In this document: positions 1 to 9,612 of the stretch, one piece after another
Position numbering within the stretch: position 1 is the first letter of the stretch
Layout: the number at the start of each line of letters is the position of its first letter
Source of the DNA: CAVQRC01 sp963715045
GTDB taxonomy: Bacteria > Planctomycetota > Planctomycetia > Pirellulales > Lacipirellulaceae
Reading direction: 5' to 3'
Assembly: GCA_963715045.1 (NCBI GenBank)
Contig: CAVQRC010000003.1
Location: 310,001 to 374,000, forward strand
DNA length: 64,000 bases
Translations under genes and position numbers: made by a program
Notes under the pieces: generated by a model
The model's database searches: none
What the model saw: only the letters and a program-made list of their open reading frames with translations
What the model was told of the DNA's origin: nothing

Positions 1-73
1 ACGGGTGATACGGGCGACGGGCAGCTTCAGGGGGCTCCGCGGCCGCCAGTTGCAGTACACGATCCATAGACAT
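1..73 (-). CDS. 5' end of an unidentified gene (partial)
   Basis: Only the first 24 codons lie in the window. The reading frame opens with ATG immediately after the stop of the upstream oxidoreductase (TAA, then 1 base, then ATG), so the two were probably co-transcribed leftward. The visible N-terminus (MSMDRVLQLAAAEPPEAARR) has no signal peptide and no recognisable motif; a second in-frame ATG two codons later is an alternative start. The product cannot be named from this fragment. Confidence 0.45.
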   Translation of the reverse strand, partial: MSMDRVLQLAAAEPPEAARRPYHP

Positions 74-74
74 G

Positions 75-1330
75 TTACAGCTCATAGCCAGCGCGGCGGG
101 GACGATCGAGCAGGGCGTTGGCCGCGCGGTCGTTTTCAAACCGCTCCTGATCTGGATTCCAGGTGAGTTTCCGGCCGAGCTCCCGAGTGATGTTGACCAG
201 ATGGCACACCGTGATCGAACGGTGGCCAATCTCGACGTCGGCGTTCGGCGTCTCGCGAGTCTTGATGCATTCGAGCCAGTTGGCGAGGTGACCGGCAGCA
301 GTCCAGCCGGGTCCCTCCCACTTCTGCTGTTCCTCCGGCCCGGCGCGTCGGGGAGAAAATCCGGTGGATTCGTCGTGAACTTGTTGCGGTTGATCTCGAT
401 CTTTGCTTTCTGGCCTTTGAAAATGGCCCCGCCGACCGGTCCGCCGTCAAGCTCGAATCGCACCACGGGTCCGGTGGCATAACGCATCGAGACCTTGCCG
501 TTGGGGCCCGGCGACTCCGGCCACAATTCGCGTGGGCCGGTGTGACTCTGGCCTAGTGCCCACTGGATCTGGTCGACGCCGTGTGCGCCCCAGTTCGTCA
601 TTTCCCCGCCCGAATACGCCCGCCATTGCATCCACTGAAACTGAAGTTTCGGATTGAAGGGTCGCAGTTCCGTTGGACCGCACCACATGTCCCAGTCGTC
701 TCCGTCGGGGATCGGTTCGGCAGGAAGGCCCTCGTATCGGTTGGGACCGGTGTAGTTCACGGCCTGGACGTATTCGAGTTCGCCGATCCGACCGGTACGC
801 ACGGCTTCGCAGCAATAGCGATTGATTTCCATCGTGCGTTGCTGCGTACCGACCTGGAACACGCAGTCGTGCTTGCGGGCCGCATCGACGACTTGTCGTC
901 CCTCCGCGATATAGGCCGTCAATGGTTTCTCGGCATAGACGTCGAGTCCTCTCTGGCACGCCCGGATACACGGCAACGATCGGCCGTGGTCGGGCGTGGC
1001 CACGATGACCGCATCGAGTTGTTCCTGGTCGAACATGCGACGATAGTCGCCGTACGCGGCCCAGGACTGCTTCTTCTCAGCGAGCGTCTGCTCGAGCCGG
1101 GCCTGGTAGCAGTCGGCGATGGCGACAATCCGTCCAACCGCCGATAGCTGATCCATGAGCTGTCGCGCCCGATTGCCAGTTCCGATCACACCGATCCGGA
1201 TCGTTTCGCTCGCGGCAACCGAGTTGTCGCGGCCCAGGACGGTCGCCGGCACGAAGTACGGTAAGGCGATTGCCGTCGCCGATTTGCCCGAGGACTTGAG
1301 GAAGTCTCGCCGCGAAACGCCAGCAGGCAT
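75..1330 (-). CDS. Gfo/Idh/MocA-family oxidoreductase, Tat-exported (one frameshift)
   Basis: Predicted NAD(P)-dependent sugar or inositol-type dehydrogenase acting outside the cytoplasm. The protein starts MPAGVSRRDFLKSSGK, a twin-arginine signal, followed by a Rossmann core IRIGVIGTGNRAR (about residues 48-60), an ATPDH segment and the family's EKP motif (AEKPLT, about residue 140). The C-terminal part continues as a typical MocA domain (GGEMTNWGAHGVDQIQWALG, then VCHLVNITRELGRKLTWNPD) up to TAA at 75. The frame changes near position 335-345 in a GC-rich run, so the total length is not a multiple of three; protein similarity continues on both sides. Such Tat-linked MocA proteins are abundant in planctomycetes, and the substrate cannot be told from sequence. 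Confidence 0.85.
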
Positions 1331-1491
1331 CTTGAAATCTCTTCGTCGTGGGGTGGTTACGGGTATCGCAGAGCAGGGCAGTCTAAACCACGGACGCCCT
1401 GCGGTCACTTCGGGGTGAGCTCCAATGCCCTCCCGTGCCAATTAAGTTGTCCACCTGTGAATGTTCGCTGGCAGTCCACTATTATGTGGCC

Positions 1492-3146
1492 ATGCGCAGA
1501 ACCAGCACCACATTTTGGGCGGCAATCCTCATGTTGCTTGCCACGGATTGCTCACCCGCTCACGAGCATACGCGATCGACGGCCGCGACGCGATTGATCG
1601 CGACCGAAGGTGACCCAGACGAGCCACCAGCTCCAGATCCGTCTGCCAACTGCCAATTCACCCTCGAACTTCGCCTTGACGGGCGGCCGACCAGTGGACT
1701 GGTGCGGATCACGGACCTGACTACCGGTGAGGCGGTCAAGTTGCGTGGTCAGATCCATCGTGAGAATCGCTGGTACGCGGTCGACGTCAATGCCACGCTC
1801 TCGGTTCCTCAGGCGTCGCTGCGGATCGAAGCGCTCCACGGCCTGGAAACGCAATGCGTCGAGCAAACCATCGATCTCGACGGCCGGGCAGAAGCCGCGG
1901 TTCGCCTCGACCTGCCGAGGGTTTACGACCCGCGGGGCAGGGGGTTGGTGTCCGCAAACACACACCTTCATCTCATGAAGCTGTCCTACGAGTCGGCTCT
2001 TGAGTACCTGCGGCTCGTGCCGGCTGCAGACGGACTCGACCTTGTGTTCGTGTCCCATCTCCGGAGGTTTCCCGACGAGCGCCTGTACATCACCAACCGC
2101 ATCGTTGAAGAGAGCCTCGCAGGCGGAACTCTGGCACGGTTGAGCGGACCTGATCTACGGTTGCGCCCGGCGAGGAGCATCGCCACAACTTTGGCCGGGG
2201 CGACGAAGGGTTTGGGCACGTGATGCTGCTCGACATTACCAGGCTGGTTCGGCCGGTAAGTATCGGTCCCGGCATCATGGGCAAAGGATACGATTCGGTT
2301 CCTTTGCAGGACGGAATTCAAACCGCCCGCAAAGATGGAGCGACGGTCGTCTGGTGCCACAATGCACTCGGCTTCGAAGACATTCCGAATCGCTTAGCCG
2401 GTCTTGTCCACGCCCAGAATATCTTCGACGGAGGCTCCGAGGGCACCTATGAGCTCGGGTTTTACCGCTACCTCAATCTGGGAATGCAGGTTCCCTTCTC
2501 GACGGGAACCGATTGGTTTATCTACGACTTTTCCAGAGTGTACGTTCCTTTGAACGAGAATTGGACGAGTCGTGATTGGCTGGCAGCCCTCCGCGGCGGA
2601 CGCAGCTACATCACGAATGGGCCGTTTCTCGAGTTTGATGTCGCGGGCCACAGCAGCGGGGATACGATCGACCTGGCCGCGCCGCAACCGCTTACCGTGA
2701 AGGGGTGCGCCGTCGGGCGAAATCGATTCGGGACACTCGAACTCGTCCATAACGGACAGGTCGTCCAAGCGGTCGAGAGCCAGCTTCGTGACGGATGTCA
2801 CCAGGCCGATCTGGAGCTGGATCTGGACGTGGCGACACCCGGCTGGCTGGCGATGCGGATCGGGGCCCGGGCGGACAAGGAGGATCTAAAGAACGAACTC
2901 GGGCAGCCGCTGTTTGCCCATACGAGTCCCGTGTATCTCACACTTCAAGGGAAACGCATCTTCGCCAGCGAAATCGCCCGGGAACTCGTGCGAGAATTAC
3001 GGGAGAGCGTGTTCGAGATCGAAGCCCAGGGCACGTTCGCAGACGACGCCCAAAAAGAGCGGATCCTCATCGTGTATCGCATGGCCATCGAACAATTGGA
3101 ACATCGGATCGCGGAAAGCGAGAGTAGTCCTGGCACTCCGAGGTAG
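1492..3146 (+). CDS. CehA/McbA-type (PHP-like) metallohydrolase domain protein (one frameshift)
   Basis: Probable exported metal-dependent hydrolase of the CehA/McbA group. The chosen ATG gives a hydrophobic export signal (MRRTSTTFWAAILMLLATDC, possibly a lipoprotein, although the lipobox is imperfect). An N-terminal beta-rich region of about 120 residues is followed by VSANTHLHLM, the metal-binding HxH of PHP-type enzymes, and after the frame change by PGEEHRHNFGRGDEGFGHVMLLD, ATVVWCHN and FSTGTDWF segments that fit the rest of the metal site. The frame changes near 2165-2170; both halves join without loss. The C-terminus is helical and charged. The substrate is unknown; no neighbouring gene points to one. 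Confidence 0.75.
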
Positions 3147-3268
3147 TCCTGGCTCTCCGAGACAGGACCATGCAATCCAGGTGGGCCTCTGAGAGCCACG
3201 CCCGCGAACGTGCCACACATCGGTCCCGCATACGACTACTGAAACGTCCCACTTGAGGGGTGCTTTGC

Positions 3269-6060
3269 ATGGCCAAGTTCAGTTGCCACGGGTCGCTCCT
3301 TGCCTGGAACGCATGGTGCTGCCTCGTGCTGGCAGGTCACGCCGTGGCCAGCGAACGCGAGTGGCCACGGTATGCCCACGATCAGGCGCTCACCGGTCGG
3401 ACATCGCTCCGTGGCGATATCTCCCAGCCTCGAGCGGCCTGGAGTTTGTCTCTCGCTGGCGAAAACCTCACGATCGAACTTCGCCCCGCTGCGAAGGACG
3501 GCACGAGCTGTCGCTACCGAACGCGTCGCCCGCTCCCGCCAAAAAACGAGCCGCTCGCGACCACCGGCCCGCTCCAGCTCGATATCGACGGTACCGGAAC
3601 GCTGCGGGACGCCCGCGAGGCTCTGTCGCTCAGGTACGCCCGGATCCTCTCCGACGTACCCGGATACCAGCAGGTCACATGGAATGAAACCTGGAACACG
3701 GCCAAGATCTGCCGGCTGCAACTGTTCGCGTTCGATCAGGGATTCGACAAGCCCACGGCTCGTCTGGGCGAGTGAACCCGAAGCCGATGTCTTCATGCCG
3801 CTGTGCGTTGTCGAAGATATCGATGCCGACGGAGTTCAGGAAATTTGTGTCGCCACGCACTATCGCGTGATGATTTACGAGGGTACGACGGGACGAAAAG
3901 AAACCGAGCTTCGCTACCACTCGAGCCGCAACTATGGTTGGTTCGGTCTCGTCGACGTCGACGCCGACGGACAACAGGAACTCATCACACTCGCCGACTT
4001 TCAGAGTCACTTCGATGTGCTCAGCTATGACCCGGCACTGCCCGAACCAGACCGGTTGAGTGTTCGCTGGCGGCGCGACATCGAGCAGCAGATCGAACGC
4101 CGTGAGCGGTGGCCGCAGATCGGCCCGCGACCGCTCGCCGACGTGACCGGCGACGGACTGCCGGAGATTGTCGTCAACCTGTTTAACGAACAAGGCGACG
4201 AACAGTGGCATGTCGTCGTGCTGGACGCTCGCGATGGAAGTCTTGTCGTAGACCTTCCCAGGAGATACGGCCATGGTACGGCGGATCTCAATCGGAGTGG
4301 TCGAGCCGAGATTTTCGTAACGCGGACCGCGGGGGCCGTGATCCCGGACTTCGGCCGCATCGAACTCGTTCGCGTCGTCGACTCCGGCCACTCAGAAGTC
4401 GTGTGGGCCCGCGATGACGCTCGCTTTGGGCTCGCTGATGAACCGCGTTACGACGCCTATTGGGCGACCGGAGCTACCTGGGCAATGCGCGACATCCTGC
4501 TTGATTCTACAAATTCGACAACAGGCGAAGAGTCCACTCCACCCGCGATGCTGGTGTTCTACCGCGACCAACAAAGCGGTAACGAAGGTGCCGGGCTGAT
4601 CTCCGTCGAAGCACTCCGTTTCGATTCCCCGACGGCACCCGACACACCACGATCGTTGTGGCAACTTCATGGACTGGCTGGTCAGGTCGAGGCGACCACA
4701 CTTCACGCCGTCGGCGAGGGAAACGTCGCCGCGCGGCTGAGCATGAAACTCGCGCAGGGGTGGCCAGATCGAACTGGTCGCTCACGACGCGATTCCTTCC
4801 CTTGCGGCCCGGACTCCGCTCGCCATTTTCCCCAGTGCTCCGATTGCTGCGGCACTTGACGACACGGGCGCGATCGATATCGTCGTCGCCGGTGGCGGCA
4901 ACGAGGTGTTCTGTATTCGCGCTCCCGAACACCCTGACGAACTGCCCCGCATCCGCTGGCACACCTCGGGCCGAGGAATCGGCAGGGGCGGCCAACCGGG
5001 ATCGGTGGTAGCGGCCGACTTGGACAGCCAGCCGGGCCGCGAAGTGGTTCTCGCCGATACGGCACCCTCCGGCGAGGCTCGACTGCTGGCCCTCGACGGA
5101 TGCGGCAGCGTGAAGTGGACGTGCGATTTCCCTGGCCGCGCCGGACAACCTCCGGTCCACAACACGAGCGGCCTGGTCTACTGGTGGCCCGGCCATTTCC
5201 GCGGTGCCGACCAGATCGATCTGTTTGTGACGACCGCCAGGGGTCTGATGCACTCCGGCGAAGGGCACCTGGTGGACGGCGCGACCGGACGGATTTTGTG
5301 GACACACCGATATGCGGAAGTGGCCGGGCAGTTCAAGTGGGGATACACCGGCGCGGCGATCGCCGCTGCCGATCTGCTGGGACTTGGGCGAGATCAGATC
5401 GTCAATTTGTTTCCCGTCTGTTACTGGTTGGCCGACGGTGCCACCGGCGAAATCATCGCCGCCCAGGAACTCGCGTCGAAAAAAGTTGTTCCTGCCTGGG
5501 CTGCCTACGGTGAGCCGATGGTGCATGACTTCGACGGCGACGGCCACGCAGAGGTGCTCCTCGACAGTCCGTACCTGCTCGCTCCGCTCGACGTCCACGG
5601 GCAGCCCCAATGGAGTGGTCCCCCGACACCCAGCGACGTCACGAAGCCAGTTGCCGGCGCTGTCCAGAGTGAGAACGAGACGACATCGATGAAACACGCG
5701 CTCGTTGATTTCGACGGCGACGGCCGGATGGAGATCGCGGCGGCCGGTTATCGCGATGGCGTTCGCGCGATCGATCCCGCCGACGGCCGCGTGTTGTGGC
5801 ACCTGGCGAGTCCCGCCGCGACCGTTCTGCGCGGTGCTGCCGCGGATATCGACGGCCAACCGGGAGACGAGTTTCTGTACTGTGCCGGACGCGAGTTGAT
5901 TGTCGTCAGCGGCGATCGCCATCACGGCCAGCAGCTTTGGACCTGGTCGGGCCCGGCCGATCTCTCGCTGCCAGCCCTTGCCGATGTCGATGAAGACGGT
6001 CTCGCCGAGATCCTCCTCCAGTCCGCCGACGGCATGCTGAACTGCCTGGACGGGAAATAG
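3269..6060 (+). CDS. FG-GAP/VCBS-repeat exported protein with PQQ-like N-terminus (two frameshifts)
   Basis: A large predicted beta-propeller protein of the cell surface or periplasm. It starts with a signal peptide (MAKFSCHGSLLAWNAWCC...) and a WPRYAHD...TGRT segment typical of PQQ-like/VCBS planctomycete proteins. Repeated calcium-binding loops of the type D-x-D-x-D-G-x-x-E follow along the whole length: DIDADGVQE, DVDADGQQE, DVTGDGLPE, DFDGDGHAE, DFDGDGRME and DVDEDGLAE. The frame shifts near 3770 and again near 4755; the three pieces join smoothly. ATG at 3269 is preferred over GTG at 3260 because a GAGGGG ribosome site lies about 9 bases before it. It may bind a polysaccharide, but nothing in the sequence shows which. 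Confidence 0.75.
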
Positions 6061-6088
6061 CATCGGCCGCGGAGCATGGGTGATGCGG

Positions 6089-6307
6089 AGCCCTCGGCTT
6101 TGCCGGGGGACAGCTCGGCAGCGGGTACGACCGATGCGAAACCACGCACCGCGGCAGCGTCACCGGTTGTTCGAACGCGGTATCCCAGATTGCAACCAGC
6201 ACGAATGCAGCGTCCACCGCTCAGGTCGTCCTGGTCGCGCGGACGTGGTTTGGTGACTCCACCGCGTCCCCTGGCAGAGCCGGAGGCTCCGGTGGATTTC
6301 CGCGGAG
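6089..6307. repeat. Dispersed intergenic repeat, copy 1 (direct repeat of 7071-7291)
   Basis: About 215 bases starting AGCCCTCGGCTTTGCCGGGG and ending near TTCCGCGGAG. It matches 7071-7291 at roughly 90% by eye, including the blocks GCGGGTACGACCGATGCGAA and CAGGTCGTCCTGGTCGCGCG. A third, short copy of the left end lies at 63404-63437. No coding signal is seen in it. Confidence 0.85.
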
Positions 6308-6331
6308 CATGGGTAATGCGGAGCCCTCGGC

Positions 6332-7071
6332 TGGGCCCCCGAAAATCGGCAGGGGGTTTTTGTCCGGTTTTTGTTCCGTCGAACCAGTCACACGGAGGAT
6401 ACGCGGCGCGTTGATCAGCTGCGAAGCAGCGGCAGCATTTAGCCGTGGGCGAGCGATGACGAGCCTCGGGCGAGGCTTCGCGTAGCCCACGGTTGTCTGC
6501 GGCGCAGTACGAACCCCGGCGGCGGCACGGCGGCACGCGTTTCGCAGGCCGAGGCAGAGGATTCACGTGTCGTAGCAGCATCGTTCGCTTCGCGAACGAT
6601 CGAACCGCATCACGAGAGAGAATCAGTCGGTCGGCGAAGCCGACCACTTTCACCTGCCCAAAGGAGCCTCCGACGAGTCGTCGCCTGCCTGGCCGACGAT
6701 GGTTCGCGGGCGGGGGCGCGTTCTGGGCGAGCGCGGCAACCGTGGGCTCCGCTTCAACTCGCCAGAGGCTCGTCACGCTCGCCCACGGCTAGTTGCTGCC
6801 GCTGCTTCGCAGCTGTTCGCCTCGCCGCGATTTCTCAGCGTGCTCAGCGCCTCTGCGCGACCTGTCGCGCGTCCCCAGGCATCGTCGCCCCTGATGGACG
6901 TTTCGACCAAGGCAACGACGCCCGAAAACCTTCGTGAAATCAACAGACCCCCAGGCTCGCGGGGGTCTGGTTGCGGTCCAACACGCACCCCAGTTGCGAT
7001 CAAGCGGAACCGTTTGAATCGACGCAGCAATCGCAAAACGCCCGCCAAAAACTCACATTTTCGGGGGCCCA
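6332..7071. repeat. Inverted-repeat-bounded noncoding segment
   Basis: The segment is bounded by a perfect 15-base inverted repeat, TGGGCCCCCGAAAAT (6332-6346) and its complement (7057-7071). Inside lies a longer inverted pair of about 56 bases, 6416-6471 against 6760-6815, with arms sharing CAGCTGCGAAGCAGCGGCAG and its complement. It contains no supported gene. The nesting inside two direct repeats looks like a decayed non-autonomous mobile element, but no transposase or target-site duplication was found. Confidence 0.65.
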
Positions 7072-7291
7072 GCCCTCGGCTTTGCCGGGGGACAGCTCGG
7101 CAGCGGGTACGACCGATGCGAAACCACGCACCGCGGCAGCGTCACCGAGAGTTCGAACGCGGCATGCCAAATCGCAACCGACACGAATGCAGCGTCCACC
7201 GCCCAGGTCGTCCTGGTCGCGCGGACGTGGTTTGGTGACTCCATTGCGTCCCCCGGCAGAGCCGGGGACGCCCGCGAATTGCCGCGGAGAG
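7071..7291. repeat. Dispersed intergenic repeat, copy 2
   Basis: Second direct copy of the 215-base repeat at 6089-6307. It abuts the stop codon of the WD40 gene at 7292, so it could also lie in that operon's 3' untranslated region. Confidence 0.85.
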
Positions 7292-8317
7292 TCACGCCTT
7301 GGCAGTCAATTGCGTGATCCGCACTTTCCCATCTTCGTGGGCGGTCGCGAGCTGCAACCCATCCGGGTGCAGGTCGCCATCGAAGGCGGTGTCCGCCAGC
7401 TTGTGTTGATGAAACGGTTCAAGTTCTTCGCCGCGGAAGAACAACACCGCGCCGCTGTGGCAGCCGGCGACAGCGATCAAGAATCCGTCCGGATGGTAGA
7501 TCACCCGTCGCACGATCAGCCGATCCTTGGTGGCCAGCTGCTGCTTCGCTTCGCCACTCTCCCAATCAAAAACCACTACGAGCGGTTCCTGGACCGAACC
7601 CAGCGGATTGCTCGCCTCGTGCAGTCCGCCCGCGGCCAGTTGCGTGCCGTCCGGACTCAACGCCAGGCATCTCACGCCACCATAAAACACCCGCTGTCCG
7701 CCGTTGAACGTCGTCAGCTTGCTCCCATCCAAAGTACGCAACAGCGAATGCGAAGCGACGTTCCACTCGTGGATCTTCCCGGCCAGGTCTCCCGAGATCA
7801 GCGATTCGCCTTGCGGATGAAACATCACGCTGTACACGTGCTGCTCGTGCCCCGCAAACTCGGCAATCTGTTCCCCCGTGTCGATGTGGAACAACTTCAC
7901 GAGGTTGTCATTTCCACACGTCGCCACGGATTGCCCGTCGGGACTCAGCTCAATCGCCCGGATCCAACCGTCGTGTGCGTCGAGTCGCCGGATGGGCTCG
8001 CTGCTGCCGGAAGGCTCCCACCACACGAGCCGCCCGTCGTAGCCGGCAGACAGCAACTGGTTGCCGTCGCGGGTGAATGCAAGCCCGCGAATCCAACTGT
8101 CGTGGCTGCTCAGGACCGTCTTTTCGTCGGATCCAAGCCGCCACAACACGACGTTATTGTCTTGCGCTCCGGCCGCCACGAACTGGCCCGTCGGATCGTA
8201 GCGGCAGCCCAACAGCGGCCGTTCATAAACCAGCGCCTGGACTTCGTGCGCTTCCTCGGGCGATACGGCCGGTGCGTTGCGATCGTCGGCGTTGACCTCC
8301 TCCGCCGAATCATTCAT
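7292..8317 (-). CDS. WD40-repeat protein
   Basis: A 341-residue protein with about six to seven WD40 blades and little else. Blade signatures include HDSWIRGLAFTRDGNQLLSA, HDGWIRAIELSPDGQSVATC, HEQHVYSVMFHPQGESLISG and GVRCLALSPDGTQLAAGG. There is no signal peptide or membrane segment, so a cytoplasmic scaffold is the simplest reading. The start ATG overlaps the stop of the upstream DUF1501 gene by 4 bases, showing translational coupling. This DUF1549/DUF1553 - DUF1501 - WD40 order recurs in planctomycete genomes, usually without a known function. Confidence 0.85.
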   Translation of the reverse strand: MNDSAEEVNADDRNAPAVSPEEAHEVQALVYERPLLGCRYDPTGQFVAAGAQDNNVVLWRLGSDEKTVLSSHDSWIRGLAFTRDGNQLLSAGYDGRLVWWEPSGSSEPIRRLDAHDGWIRAIELSPDGQSVATCGNDNLVKLFHIDTGEQIAEFAGHEQHVYSVMFHPQGESLISGDLAGKIHEWNVASHSLLRTLDGSKLTTFNGGQRVFYGGVRCLALSPDGTQLAAGGLHEASNPLGSVQEPLVVVFDWESGEAKQQLATKDRLIVRRVIYHPDGFLIAVAGCHSGAVLFFRGEELEPFHQHKLADTAFDGDLHPDGLQLATAHEDGKVRITQLTAKA

Positions 8318-9606
8318 GTCAGCAGCTCCTTGATCACCGAACCCGACGGATCGGCAATCGGTGCACTCTGCCCAGCGACATCGAAGCTGTCGGTCGGGTC
8401 GATTCCCAACGCGGCCAGCAGCGTGTGATGCAAATGCCGCTGATCGACCTCTCCGTCAACAACTTCGTCGCCCTTCTCATTCGTCTTGCCGTAGACTGCT
8501 CCAGGCTGGATGCCGGTGCCGCCCGTGACCACCGACCACGACTTGCTCCAGTGATCGCGTCCCAGGGCCCGGTTGATCCGCGGTGTTCTGCCGAATTCCG
8601 AGAACACGAGTACGAGAGTATGTTCCAGCAGACCGCGGTCAGCGAGATCCGCGATCAGCGTCGCGAACGGCCGGTCGAATTCGGCCATGTGTTCCAGATG
8701 GAAATTGAAGTTTTCGTTGTGGGTGTCGTAGTTGGAGTGCGTGACCTGCACGCAGGGAACATCGTGCTCGAGCAGGCGACGGGCGAGCAGGCACTGTTGT
8801 CCGAATTCGGTCTTCCCGTACCGCTCGTGGTCGGATTCGAGTTCCCGCCCTACATCGAACACACTTCGCTGCTCCATCAGCTGAAGGGCCTTGTCGAAGC
8901 TCTCGGCATACGCCGCGGTGGCCGCCGAGCCCTGCCTGGCGGCTAACCGCTGATCGAGCCTCGCCCGCATTCTTCGCCGCGTGTCGTCGAGCGGTTCGCT
9001 CAAGCCACCCGGCCGCTCCGTCCAGTTCGGCATCGCGGAACCGCTGACGACCGTGCTCGCGTACGCCGGCCCGAGAAAGCCACCGTCTTGACTCCGTCCG
9101 CCGCCCCCCTTGGCCACCACCTTGATGTTCGGCGGCAGCGGATAGTCGTTCGTGCCCAGATGGTAGGCAGCCAGCGCGCCGAGCTCCGGGTGCCGCACTG
9201 CGAACCGCTGCTCATGGCCGGTCTGCATCAGGTACTGGCCCCGCCCGTGATCATTCTCGTGCGTATTGAGGCCGCGAAGCACGGCCAGGTGATGCATCTG
9301 TTTGGCCGTGTAGGGAAGCAGTTCGGAAATGTGCAGGCCCGGTACCGTCGTCGGGATCGCCCGGAACGGACCGCCGGTCGCGGTTCCCGGCTTGGGATCC
9401 CAGCTCTCCAGCTGGCTCAATCCTCCGTGCATGAATATCGCCAGCAACCGCTTGCCGCCGGTTGCCAATTCCCCGCCCGCGGCCGGCTCGAGCCAACCCG
9501 AAAAGCCACCCGCCCAACCGACCGTTCCGGCGACCAGGCCCTGGAGAAACGAACGCCGCGCGACGTGGTGTTCATTCGATCCGCATGCGTAGTGAGGATT
9601 CATCAC
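8314..9606 (-). CDS. DUF1501 domain protein, Tat-like signal
   Basis: A 430-residue DUF1501 protein, a family in the alkaline phosphatase/sulfatase fold group. The N-terminus carries ARRSFLQGLVAGTVGWAGG, a twin-arginine-like export signal. Family features follow: LLAIFMHGGLSQLESWDPKP, LRGLNTHENDHGRGQYLMQT, TLVLVFSEFGRTPRIN and GRDHWSKSWS. The reaction is not established for the family. It lies 6 bases after the DUF1553 gene and overlaps the WD40 gene by 4 bases, forming the middle of a three-gene leftward operon. Confidence 0.9.
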   Translation of the reverse strand: MMNPHYACGSNEHHVARRSFLQGLVAGTVGWAGGFSGWLEPAAGGELATGGKRLLAIFMHGGLSQLESWDPKPGTATGGPFRAIPTTVPGLHISELLPYTAKQMHHLAVLRGLNTHENDHGRGQYLMQTGHEQRFAVRHPELGALAAYHLGTNDYPLPPNIKVVAKGGGGRSQDGGFLGPAYASTVVSGSAMPNWTERPGGLSEPLDDTRRRMRARLDQRLAARQGSAATAAYAESFDKALQLMEQRSVFDVGRELESDHERYGKTEFGQQCLLARRLLEHDVPCVQVTHSNYDTHNENFNFHLEHMAEFDRPFATLIADLADRGLLEHTLVLVFSEFGRTPRINRALGRDHWSKSWSVVTGGTGIQPGAVYGKTNEKGDEVVDGEVDQRHLHHTLLAALGIDPTDSFDVAGQSAPIADPSGSVIKELLT

Positions 9607-9612
9607 AGTTTC

